Source: an uncultured Clostridiaceae bacterium
GTDB lineage: Bacteria > Bacillota > Clostridia > Lachnospirales > Lachnospiraceae
Direction of reading: 5' to 3'
Assembly (NCBI GenBank): GCA_946185495.1
Contig: CAMHJT010000006.1
Span: 1 to 36,833, forward strand
Length of the DNA stretch: 36,833 nucleotides
A program made the position numbers and the translations under genes. How positions within the stretch are numbered: the stretch's first letter is position 1; each line of letters starts with the position of its first letter. Below the pieces are notes generated by a model. The model searched no databases and was not told where the DNA came from. It saw only the letters and a list, made by a program, of their open reading frames with translations. This document shows positions 17,648 through 26,000 of the stretch, piece by piece.

Positions 17648-17667
17648 TCTGTCCTTACGACTTGTTT

Positions 17668-17696
17668 ATAATAACACAGTTTCAGAACAATTGCAA
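17668..17696 (-). promoter_or_regulatory. Promoter of the tRNA-Glu gene
   Basis: On the minus strand TTGCAA and TATTAT are separated by exactly 17 nt, and the tRNA 5' end lies 20 nt beyond the -10 box. Both boxes are one mismatch or so from the housekeeping sigma consensus. Confidence 0.75.
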
Positions 17697-17774
17697 GTAC
17701 TTTTTTTATTTTTTTTAAATTTTTTTTTAGACCTTTTTTTCAGGCTTTCTCAGGCTCCGAAGTTTGAGACGATT

Positions 17775-17850
17775 GAGATGACACAACAGCCGGCATGGAG
17801 CCCAAACAGCCGGACACCGTATGACCTCCTGTCATCTCTGTGTCCGGCTG
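17775..17850. repeat. 76-bp palindromic repeat, copy 1
   Basis: This sequence matches 21827-21902 at 66 of 76 positions. Its core is a large hairpin: CAGCCGGACAC (17807-17817) pairs with GTGTCCGGCTG (17840-17850), extended here by AAA/TTT to 14 bp, with an inner ATGAC/GTCAT stem. GAGATGACA at the left end can instead pair with TGTCATCTC (17830-17838), giving an alternative fold. It overlaps the 3' end of the leucine-rich-repeat pseudogene and could act as a transcription terminator, though only three T follow. Confidence 0.85.
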
Positions 17851-18154
17851 TTTCGTTAGTCCGATTCTTAAATTGATCTGATCCTTGCTTTTTTTCAAAC
17901 CTTTCTTCACAAACAATTTTTTGTAAGTCTTCTTCATGCTCGACGGCACCTTGATCACCGTCTTCGGGCCAAGGCCCTTGAACGCACCGCGGGACAGTGT
18001 CTTAGATGTCAGCCCGGTACTTCTGACTGTCAGCATCCTTAATTTTTTACACCCGTTAAATGCGTTGCTTCCAATTTCCCTTACGTTTTTGGGAAGGGAG
18101 AGCACATTCAACTTCGCGCAGCCATAAAAGGCTTGGCTATTTTATAATTCATGG

Positions 18155-18183
18155 TTGACAAAAGAACATATGTTTGCTATAAT
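18155..18183 (+). promoter_or_regulatory. Perfect consensus promoter inside the mobile element
   Basis: TTGACA (18155-18160), a 17-nt spacer and TATAAT (18178-18183) match the housekeeping sigma consensus at all twelve positions. Transcription would begin near 18190 and run inward across the element, antisense to the host gene. The -35 box overlaps the inner edge of the left terminal repeat. No open reading frame of note follows, which points to a non-coding RNA product. Confidence 0.85.
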
Positions 18184-18189
18184 ACTTTA

Positions 18190-18373
18190 TATCGAATAAA
18201 AGATATGGGGTTACTTTCTAAAACATCCTTGAATAGTGTAAAATCTTAAAGGTAAAGGCCGAAACCTAACAAAGGCCTTGTTCGATATTCAAATTATACA
18301 GGTAGCCTGAGTCACATCAGGTAGAGGCATTAGGCTTATGCCATTAAAAGAGCGGAACAGAATTTTGTTCCGT
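18190..18373 (+). ncRNA. Candidate structured RNA encoded by the mobile element
   Basis: About 185 nt follow the consensus promoter. ATATCGAA (18189-18196) is exactly complementary to TTCGATAT (18281-18288), forming a long-range closing helix. Inside it AAGGCC (18255-18260) pairs with GGCCTT (18274-18279), and its loop contains ACCT (18264-18267), complementary to AGGT just 5' of the stem (18250-18253), a possible pseudoknot. Downstream are hairpins CCTGA/TCAGG (18306-18321) and GGCAT/ATGCC (18326-18342). The final stem CGGAACA/TGTTCCG (18353-18372) could end the transcript, although its T-run is weak. I do not identify the class; autonomous Clostridial RNAs such as raiA, or transposon-associated guide RNAs, are worth testing. 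The exact ends are estimates. Confidence 0.65.
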
Positions 18374-18977
18374 GAGTTTATAAATATCAACCACGAGTTA
18401 GTAAATAGCCAAAGGCTTTATTTCCAATGGACGAGACATTTTCTCCCATCGTCACGCTTTTCAGGTTTTTGCAATTTGAAAACACAGATTCCCCGATCAT
18501 CCTGACATTCTTGCCAATTGCCACCTTCTTAAGCTTCCGGTTGCCCTCAAACGCTCCTTCGTCAATTGAAACAACCGAATAGCTGATTCCATCTACGATC
18601 ATGCTGTCCGGAATCGATACCGATGTACAGTCAGCCGGACAAAGCACATATTCCGCTGTGCGTTTCTGTGTGGATGTGATACAGTATAAATTCCCCTTCT
18701 GATCCTCGATCATCTGGCCATCTTTTACAACGTCCGAATCCCTGTTCTGTGTTCCAATGCCCACTTGCCTCTGAGTCTCTTCAGCCGCCTGACTTACCGC
18801 CTCATCAAAGGACACATTTGCCGTGTTCTCCTCTGATGCCGGAACCGGCTCCGAGATAATTTCTCTGCCAGTATCAGCTGATGATCTTTCCATCTCATCT
18901 GGTTCATATTCTACACGGCCTGTAGGCTGCTCCACTCCAATGGATCCTTCATCCATATTATCTGCTGTCTTTTCTGC

Positions 18978-19184
18978 AGACTTTTCCATGAGATCATTAT
19001 TTCCAGTCGTAGTGTTCGGCTCTCTCACAGGATCCTCTGTGGTCGCCTCCTCATTCACAATATCATTATTTCCTGCCGCAGCAGCTGGCTCTCTCACCGG
19101 TTCCTCTGTGGTCGCCTCTTCCTTCACAATATCATTATTTCCTACCGCAGCAGCTGGCTCTCTCGCCGATTCCTCTGTGGTCGC
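18978..19184 (-). repeat. Three 69-bp coding repeats in the leucine-rich-repeat pseudogene
   Basis: Three tandem 23-residue units (pattern ATTEE-x-x-REP...GNNDIV-x-EE) precede the leucine-rich part. They are close but not identical, and part of a fourth unit lies upstream (AAGNDNLVKK). Such acidic Thr/Pro-rich repeats usually form wall-spanning stalks. Confidence 0.85.
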
Positions 19185-19404
19185 CTTCTTCACAAGATTG
19201 TCGTTTCCTGCCGCAATGGAAGACTCACTTTCCTGATCCTATGCAGCAGGCTCCACCATTTCAACGTCATCGTCTGCCTCCGCAGTATCAGCTTCCTCTT
19301 CCTTCTCCCTTCCCTTCAGCGCAGGGATCAATTCCTTTTCCACATGCCCGGCGTCGTTCCGGCATACCCGGATCCTCAATCCCTCCTTTTCCGGCGTTGG
19401 CTCC

Positions 19405-21660
19405 TCAACCACGATCCATTCTCCATACGCATGACCAGTCACTATAGATTACAGAATTTCCATTCTGCCTGCAGGCGCGTACCTGCACATAATACTTCTT
19501 CCCCGTTTCCATCTCCATCGTAAAAGAGGGACTCTCACCTGCCTCTACGCGCAGCGTGGCTGCTCCATCCATCTGTCTGTTAAGCGCGTACCGCACCTCA
19601 TAATAATCTGCAGCTCCCGCAGGTTCAATGCCAAGCTCTGCCCTGGAGCCGATCCTTGCCACCGTTCCAATGGCCGGCCTCTCCGGTACGCCAAAGTCCG
19701 GGCTTGCCTCCGTATCCGGATATGGGATCAGCTTCCATTTCTGTCCCGGGCTGCCGTTGCCGGCATACACCTGGATCCTATTTCCGTTCTCCGTACTGCC
19801 GCCTGCCGTTTCCAGATAATTTCCTCCGCAGGCGCTGATAATATGATAATAGCCGTCGTCTGTTTTCTTGATGACCCACTTCTGTGCCGTCGTCCGGTTG
19901 GCCGTATAGATTAAGACGCCCGCGCCGGATCGGAAGTTTGCCCCGTAGACATCCACCGCATTCTTTGTCAGCGTATGAAGGATCTGGTAATACCCGTCTC
20001 CAAGGTATGAGATATCAAAGGTCTGCTTGGGATCATCCACGGATTTCCGAAGCTGAATGGCTGTACAGGGTTCCGATGAGTAATTGTAAACATCCAGGCA
20101 CATCGTTTCATCCAGAGCGTTCGCGATATGATAGGTGCCATCCATGAAGGTCTGCTCCCCTTTCACCTCTTTCCCTGTGTAGGGAATGAACTTGAATTTC
20201 TGTGAGTCCATCCCATTGCCGGTATATACCCAGATGTTCGTCCCATCATCCCTGGCGCCGCCCCGCACATCGAGATAATTGAAGCCGCAGGCGCTCACAA
20301 TATAGTAATAATCTCCTTCCGCCTTTTTGATGATCCACTTCTGCGCATTGGAATCCGCGTTTGGCTTACAGCTTCGCACATTGGTACAGGCGGTGCTTTT
20401 TCCATCCTCCACATCCATCGCCATTTTAAGCTCCGAGTTCACGATCTGATAGTACCCGCCTCCCAGCCAGGTGACGTCAAAGCTCTGCATACAGTTATCC
20501 AGCGAGGAATATAATTCAATGTTGGTTCCATCCGCTGTTGATTCCCCTTTCACATATACGCACTTGCCCTCATCCAGCTTGCTGGCGATATGGTACCTTC
20601 CATCCGCGATTGTCCGCTCGCCCTTTATATCCTTCTCCACAAACGGGATAAATTTCCATTTCTGCGCATCGGTTCCGTTGGAGGTCCATGTCTGAATATT
20701 GGTCCCGTCGGCAGCCACGCCCGCGGTGACGTCAAGACAGTTATATCCACGGGGAGAAATGAGCGTATAATAGGTACCGTCACCCGATTCCTGAATGATC
20801 CATTTCTGCGCATCCGTCTGATTGGACTCATAGCTGATCACATTGGTGCCGGGAGTGCAGCTTCCCCCATGGACATCCACCGCCTTATTGATCTCAGAGT
20901 TCACGATGCTGTAAAATCCATCTCCAAGATATTTCACATCAAACGCCTGAATTTTCTGGTATTTCAGCGTATTCAGCTCTATCGAGGCAGTATTTTCAGA
21001 AGAACCGTCCTTGACATTCAGGCACTTCCCATTATCAAGCGCCGATACGATATGGTATCTTCCGTCCTGGATCGTCTGCTTCCCGATCACCATGTACTCT
21101 GTCAGATGCAGCGCCTTACACACGATATTGCAGCTTAAGGTATGCTGGTAGGCAGTATTATGGTTAAGCTTCAGCGCTTCATTGTTGTGCGCTCCGTTAT
21201 GCGCGTAAAAGGTAGCCCTTCCATTTGCATCAAAGCCGCCGCAGAAAACAATATGCGGGCTGACCTGATGAGTGTTGCAGTACTGGTACACCACATCCCC
21301 TGCCGCCAGCTTTCCCTCATTCAGGCTCTTGGGAATATAGCCGTTCTGATCAAACGCAAGCTCCACGCTCTGCACCCCGGTGGCAGACGTGATCGCGTTA
21401 TACACCGCCGTTGTTGTCTTGTGCTGCGGAATATTGATCCCTCCCGCCCTCACACAGTTCGCCACAAACTCGGCACACAGCGTTCCGTCATTGTTGTTCC
21501 AGTTGGACGCCGCGTACTGAAGCGCTGTGCCCGCATTGTAATACGGCACCCCCGCAGCCTCAGTTCTGAATTTCACCGCAGGCATCACCTGAAGCAAAGC
21601 CGCCAGCATTGCCAATGCCAGCCCTTTACAGCATACTTTTTTTCCTGTCTTAAACTTCAT
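19405..21660 (-). CDS. Secreted papain-fold amidase/peptidase with three ricin-type lectin domains
   Basis: The 751-residue protein begins with a signal peptide (Lys-rich start, hydrophobic core about 11-29, TEAAG near 33-37). Residues about 38-190 resemble a cysteine amidase or CHAP-like domain: C62 in DGTLCAEFVANCVRAGG and H136 in SPHIVFCGG look like the catalytic pair. Three ricin B-type beta-trefoils follow (about 195-345, 370-510, 535-680), each starting YHI and carrying (D/A)QKW repeats that usually bind sugars. A short fibronectin III-like region ends the protein (YYVQVRACR...YSDWS). It probably cuts peptidoglycan or host-associated glycoprotein material. The start at 21660 has AAAGGAG 8 nt before it. 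The frame continues upstream without support. The downstream pseudogene overlaps its last codons in another frame. Confidence 0.85.
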   Translation of the reverse strand: MKFKTGKKVCCKGLALAMLAALLQVMPAVKFRTEAAGVPYYNAGTALQYAASNWNNNDGTLCAEFVANCVRAGGINIPQHKTTTAVYNAITSATGVQSVELAFDQNGYIPKSLNEGKLAAGDVVYQYCNTHQVSPHIVFCGGFDANGRATFYAHNGAHNNEALKLNHNTAYQHTLSCNIVCKALHLTEYMVIGKQTIQDGRYHIVSALDNGKCLNVKDGSSENTASIELNTLKYQKIQAFDVKYLGDGFYSIVNSEINKAVDVHGGSCTPGTNVISYESNQTDAQKWIIQESGDGTYYTLISPRGYNCLDVTAGVAADGTNIQTWTSNGTDAQKWKFIPFVEKDIKGERTIADGRYHIASKLDEGKCVYVKGESTADGTNIELYSSLDNCMQSFDVTWLGGGYYQIVNSELKMAMDVEDGKSTACTNVRSCKPNADSNAQKWIIKKAEGDYYYIVSACGFNYLDVRGGARDDGTNIWVYTGNGMDSQKFKFIPYTGKEVKGEQTFMDGTYHIANALDETMCLDVYNYSSEPCTAIQLRKSVDDPKQTFDISYLGDGYYQILHTLTKNAVDVYGANFRSGAGVLIYTANRTTAQKWVIKKTDDGYYHIISACGGNYLETAGGSTENGNRIQVYAGNGSPGQKWKLIPYPDTEASPDFGVPERPAIGTVARIGSRAELGIEPAGAADYYEVRYALNRQMDGAATLRVEAGESPSFTMEMETGKKYYVQVRACRQNGNSVIYSDWSCVWRMDRG

Positions 21661-21826
21661 GATCATCTCTCCTTTCCATGCCTTTGCCTTGTTTTTTCTG
21701 TATCCTAATACTACAACAAATGCATGGCTCAAAGCTAAAAATGTAAAGATTCACAAAGTTTTGGTAAAATTTGACCAGGCGCATGGAGACAGATCCTGTT
21801 TCAGATTGGAAACCAGCATGACCATA

Positions 21827-21902
21827 GAGATGACACTCTAACCGGCATGACACACAAACAGCCGGACACCGTATGACCTTCTGTCATCTCAGTGTCCGGC
21901 TG
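21827..21902. repeat. 76-bp palindromic repeat, copy 2
   Basis: This is the second copy of the element at 17775-17850, with the same length and layout. CAGCCGGACAC (21859-21869) pairs with GTGTCCGGCTG (21892-21902), with inner ATGAC/GTCAT. It lies in the 334-bp gap between the zeta-type kinase stop (21995) and the amidase start (21660), about 90 bp after the kinase gene. It may act as its terminator. Nothing else in that gap is convincing beyond the A/T-rich region before the amidase. Confidence 0.85.
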
Positions 21903-21994
21903 AATGGTAGCTACGCCTTTTCACGAAACCAATTGAACAGGTTACAGGCAGAAATATGTACCTATTTCGGTGATCCCAGCCCTACGTCTGTATC

Positions 21995-22579
21995 TCAATT
22001 TTCATATTCTTTTACGCCTGTAAGATCAGCTATTCTTTCATAATCCCAGTACTTGTTAGACCAGTGATAGCAGATATCTCTTCTCTTCTTAAAAATCCTA
22101 AACGGTTCATTTGAGTTGTCATATACATGCAGGATATCGCACACTTTAACCAACTGCGGTATCAACGCCAATGCCTTCGCATAGCGTGAACGAATCTTGT
22201 CTTCCGGTACTCCATGTCCGCCAAGCGCTTCCCTTGCGTTTACTCTTGCGACATTAATGCCCGCATCTATTGTAAGTACATATATTCCTCTGACAAAATA
22301 TCCATTCTCCCTTGCCTTCTTTAAAAGGTTAAGATTCCGCTCTGTTGATAATACAGTCTCAAAAGTAAAATCCCTTTTCTCCGCTATCATTTTCTCCCGA
22401 AGTTCTTCAGCTTTTATGGCTGCTTCAAGATCACTACAGAGAGTTGTTTTCTTTATGTCATCAGCATTTATATAGTCTCCAACCGTCTTTGCCATTCGAG
22501 TAATTGTAGATTTCCCACTTCCATTCGGCCCCGCAAACACCATGACTTCAGGAAGCTTTATTCGGTTATTATCCGACAT
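21995..22579 (-). CDS. Zeta-toxin-like P-loop kinase
   Basis: The 194-residue protein has Walker A VFAGPNGSGKST near the N-terminus, FTFETVLSTERN, and the zeta/UNAG-kinase-like block ARVNAREALGGHGVPEDK followed by IRSRYAKAL and YDNSNEPFRIF. Family members phosphorylate UDP-N-acetylglucosamine or related small molecules and can poison cell-wall synthesis; some chromosomal ones are ordinary kinases. The start at 22579 has GGGAGG at good spacing and overlaps the preceding small gene by 11 bp, the arrangement of an antitoxin-toxin pair. An in-frame ATG at 22630 lies inside the small gene and is less likely. The toxin role is inferred from family and layout. Confidence 0.85.
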   Translation of the reverse strand: MSDNNRIKLPEVMVFAGPNGSGKSTITRMAKTVGDYINADDIKKTTLCSDLEAAIKAEELREKMIAEKRDFTFETVLSTERNLNLLKKARENGYFVRGIYVLTIDAGINVARVNAREALGGHGVPEDKIRSRYAKALALIPQLVKVCDILHVYDNSNEPFRIFKKRRDICYHWSNKYWDYERIADLTGVKEYEN

Positions 22580-22760
22580 ACTCTCGCCTCCCGTCAGGAA
22601 ATTCAAGATACGCCTGCTTCCTTTCATCATCGTATCCTGCTACCGGCAAACCTTTGATTTTTCTAATCTCATTATCTATTCTGATTGACTCCTTAAACCT
22701 TTGTGTCAATTCCTCATCAGTAATCCCACAAGTAGAATCCAATTCATTTGTCACGGTCAT
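22569..22760 (-). CDS. Small protein preceding zeta-like kinase, putative antitoxin
   Basis: The 63-residue protein, rich in charged residues, overlaps the kinase gene by 11 bp and has AGGAGG just before its ATG (22760). It has no helix-turn-helix that I can see. The middle (DEELTQRFKESIRIDNEIRK) is probably helical and the C-terminal part reads AYLEFPDGRREYVG. I do not recognise a family. Size, order and overlap suggest the neutralising partner of the kinase. Confidence 0.7.
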   Translation of the reverse strand: MTVTNELDSTCGITDEELTQRFKESIRIDNEIRKIKGLPVAGYDDERKQAYLEFPDGRREYVG

Positions 22761-23022
22761 AGTGAACCCTCCTATCGAATCAGTTTTTCATAATAACCCC
22801 TTGTCTCTAATACCAAATTCTTCGCACATCTTATCAAACCTTGTCTGTTCTTTTTCCTTCACAGCCTTGGACGCGTCGTATGTAAACTTCCCTCTTTGCC
22901 TTTTCCGCTCTCTCTGTAACAAAAGTTGGAGAAGTGAAGAAAAAAGCGCACCTCCTCCACAGACTCCAACTGTTTCTTTAACTCTTAATACGCATACATG
23001 GAAAAGCACGCTGCGCAGCTAA
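22761..23022. other. Gene-poor spacer between polC and the zeta-type pair
   Basis: There is no convincing gene here. A palindrome with AGTTGGAG (22924-22931) and CTCCAACT (22964-22971) encloses a purine-rich stretch. A short minus-strand frame ending near 22796 contains KEKEQTRFDKMCEEFGI, weakly like the start of RelB/DinJ antitoxins, but it lacks the rest of the fold. It may be a remnant or chance. Confidence 0.4.
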
Positions 23023-23060
23023 ATATACTGCTTTGGCACGGTCCGCGCAGCGAATGCGCA
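23023..23060. repeat. Dispersed palindromic element, copy B (3' of polC)
   Basis: This is the second copy of the element at 6321-6358 (31 of 38 identical). On the minus strand it is part of a strong hairpin, GGTCTGCGCA with TGCGCGGACC (one wobble) around TTCGC, which begins directly after the polC stop. It has no T-run. It could protect or terminate the polC transcript. Confidence 0.75.
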
Positions 23061-23066
23061 GACCTG

Positions 23067-26000
23067 CTACAGATCAAATATACTCAGCTGGCTCGACTCC
23101 GGCAGCCCGTCTAAAAGCCCCAGGCTGCTCAGCTTCTCGATGGTGGATTTCCCGATCTTCGCCCGCAGCCGCAGATCCTCCTTGGAGATAAACCTACCCT
23201 GCTTCGCGGCCTCCTTGATCTGCGCGCCCGCCTTGCCGGCCACACCCTCCACGGAATTGAAGGACGGCATGATCTTTCCGTCTATGACCTTGCAGCTTAC
23301 ATCATCCGCCTGATAGATATCGATGGGCAGAAACTCAAAGCCCCTCGCGTACATTTCCTGTACCAGCCGCATATCCTTTAACGCGTCCTCCTCCGTACCG
23401 GACCGCTGGTCCTTCGGCTTGGCCATGATCTCCTTCATGCAGCGTTCCAGCACATCCCTGCCCCTGCACATCGTCTCATAATTAAACGCCTTGGCGCGGA
23501 TACTGAAATAAGCCGCGTAATATGCCAGCGGATAGTTCACTTTAAAATAAGCGATCCGCCACGCCATCATGACATAAGCGGCGGCGTGCGCCTTCGGGAA
23601 CATGTACTTGATCTTCTTGCAGGACCAGATATACCAGTCCGGCACATTATGCTTGAGCATCTCCTCCTCCATGTGCGGCTGCAGCCCCTTTCCCTTCCGG
23701 ACACTCTCCATCGTCTTGAAGGCCAGGCCCGGCTCCAGTCCCATATGGATCAGGTAGACCATGATATCGTCACGGCAGCAGATGGCGCCGGACAGCTCTG
23801 TCTTGCCCTCCTCGATCAGCGTCTGCGCGTTTCCCAGCCACACATCGGTACCATGGGACAGGCCTGAAATGCGCACCAGGTCCGAAAAGCTCTTGGGCTT
23901 GGTGTCCACCAGCATCTGGATGACAAAATCCGTCCCGAACTCCGGTATGCCCAGAGAGCCCGTCGGCGTACCCCCGATGTCCTCCGGCGTAATGCCAAGC
24001 GCCGAGGGATCATGGAACAGAGACATCACCTGCTTGTCGTCGAGAGAAATGGTGGTGGCCTTGATCCCTGTCATATCCTCCAGCCATCTGATGATGGTCG
24101 GATCATCGTGCCCCAGAATATCCAGCTTTAAAAGGTTGCTGTCGATGGAATGGTACTCAAAATGGGTGGTGATGATATTAGTGTTGACATCGTTGGCGGG
24201 CTTCTGAATCGGCGTAAACTCATAGATCTCGCGGTCGCTCGGCACGACTACCATGCCGCCGGGATGCTGCCCCGTCGTCCGCTTCACGCCCACGCAGCCG
24301 TTGGCGATCCTCGTCAGCTCGCATCTGCGCTTGACCTGATCCCGCTCCTGATAGTATTTATAGACAAGCTGCTCCGCAGTCTTCTGCGCGATCGTGCCGA
24401 TGGTACCGGCCCTGAACGCGTGCCCCTTGCCGAACAGCTTCTCTGTATAGGCGTGGGCGCAGGCCTGATACTCCCCGGAAAAATTCAGGTCGATATCCGG
24501 CTCCTTGTCCCCGTAAAAGCCCAGAAACGTCTCGAAGGGGATGTCATGTCCCTCCTTCTTCATCATGGTCCCGCACTTCGGGCAGGCCATATCCGGCATG
24601 TCACAGCCGGAGCTTCCTGAATAGCTTTTCACCAGATCGGATTCAAAGTCCACATAAAAACATTTCGGGCAGATATAATGGGCGGAAAGCGGATTCACCT
24701 CCGTAATGCCCGCCATGGTCGCCACAAAGGAGGAGCCCACCGATCCTCTGGAGCCCACCAGGTATCCGTGGTCAACGGAATCCCACACCAGCTTCTGCGC
24801 GATGATATAAAGCACCGCGTAGCCGTTGCCGATGATGGAATTAAGCTCCTTCTCCAGCCTGCTCGTCACCTGCTCCGGCAGATTTGGGCCGTAGACCTCG
24901 TGCGCCTTGTCATAGCAGATGGAACGCAGTGTGACATCAGAATCCGCAATCACCGGCGGACATTTATCCGGGCTGACCGGATAGATCTTCTCCACCATAT
25001 TGGCGATCATCACCGTATTGTCAATGACGATCTCCCTGGCCTTGTCGCTTCCCAGATATTCAAATTCCGCCAGCATCTCCTCCGTCGTGCGGAAATACAG
25101 CGGCGGCTGGTTGTCCGCGTCCTTAAAGCCCTTGGACGCCATCAGCACCGCCCGGTAAATGCTGTCCTCCGGATCCAGGAAATGCACGTCGCAGGTCGCG
25201 ACCACAGGCTTATTGTAAGTCTCACCCAGCTTTACGATCACCCGGTTCAGGTTCTGGAGATCCTCGTCCGTATTGACATTCGGGTATTTTTCCTCCGCCT
25301 TCATAAAGGCGTTGTTGCCGATGGGCTGTATCTCCAGATAGTCGTAAAACCGCACGATCCTGTCAATCTCGTCATCCTCCGCGCCGTCCACGACCGCGCG
25401 GAACAGCTCGCCCGCCTCACAGGCAGAGCCGAGGATCAGTCCCTCCCGGTACCGGTTGATCAGGCTCTTGGGCATGATGGGACGCTTATTAAAATACTCC
25501 ACATGGGAGGCTGAGATCAGGCGGTTCAGATTCACCCTGCCGATCTCGTTTTTTGCCAGAATGATCCCGTGGTATCTCTTGGATTTTTTGATGATCTCCG
25601 CAGAGGCTGCTCCCATCACGCCCAGCTCATCCAGATTGTGGACATTCCGCTCCTTCAGCATGGAAAGAAACCGGATAAAGATCTGTGCCGTCGCCTCCGC
25701 GTCGTCCACCGCCCTGTGGTGATTCAAAAGCCGGATCCCCAGATGCTTGCACAGCCTGTCCAGCGTGTATTTTCCAAGCTCCGGACAGAGCATCTGCCCC
25801 ATCGTCATGGTATCCAAAATCGTCTGGTCCACCGAAAGCCCCAGATCCCTGGCGTATTTGCGGATAAAGCCTGTATCAAAGGCCGCGTTGTGTGCGACCA
25901 GCACGCTGTCTCCCACAAACGCAAGAAACTGCGGCAGGATAACGTCGATCGCCGGCTCTCCCATCACCATGTCGTCGGTAATGGAGGTCAGCTTCGTGAT

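Larger units (their letters stand above)
18135..18410. mobile_element. 276-bp MITE-like element with 24-bp inverted ends and 8-bp target duplication
   Basis: The ends are inverted repeats, GGCTATTT... and ...AAATAGCC, matching at 20 of 24 positions. AAAGGCTT flanks the element on both sides (18127-18134 and 18411-18418). Removing the element and one duplication joins the leucine-rich-repeat frame in a perfect repeat, which shows a past insertion event. It has no transposase gene, so it must be moved by one encoded elsewhere. The GGCT...-type ends and 8-bp duplication fit the ISL3 group among known families (inference). Unusually, the interior holds a consensus promoter and a structured RNA candidate (see 18155-18183 and 18190-18373). 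Confidence 0.93.
17740..19442 (-). pseudogene. BspA-like leucine-rich-repeat surface protein, decayed and interrupted by a mobile element
   Basis: One reading frame can be followed leftward from about 19442 with lesions. It opens with a GHAYGEW-type module (HAYGEWIVVEEPTPEKEG) and hits an in-frame TAG at 19241-19239. It then continues through three 23-residue Thr/Glu/Pro-rich repeats, a linker, and BspA-like leucine-rich repeats (KKVAIGKNVRMIGESVF type). The 276-bp element at 18135-18410 breaks it. Joining across the element restores GNKAFYGCAKLNVLSL, a normal repeat. The tail resembles that of the leucine-rich-repeat protein at the right window edge. There is no signal peptide of its own. 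The last residues (about KQPDTEMTGGHTVSGCLG) are encoded by a palindromic repeat, so the original stop may lie elsewhere. Either it was a separate gene that lost its 5' end, or the distal part of the upstream amidase gene split by a frameshift. Confidence 0.88.

Noticed and set aside
17701-17740. A/T-rich run after the leucine-rich-repeat pseudogene as an intrinsic terminator
   Set aside because: The run contains mixed A and T blocks with no GC-rich stem directly before it on either strand.
18135-18410. The promoter-bearing segment as a natural leader of the leucine-rich-repeat gene
   Set aside because: The promoter points antisense to that gene, and the terminal repeats, duplication and restored frame show it is an insertion.
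22788-23009. 73-codon minus-strand frame with KEKEQTRFDKMCEEFGI as a RelB/DinJ antitoxin
   Set aside because: Only a short weak resemblance; the N-terminal part is unlike the family and no toxin gene adjoins it.
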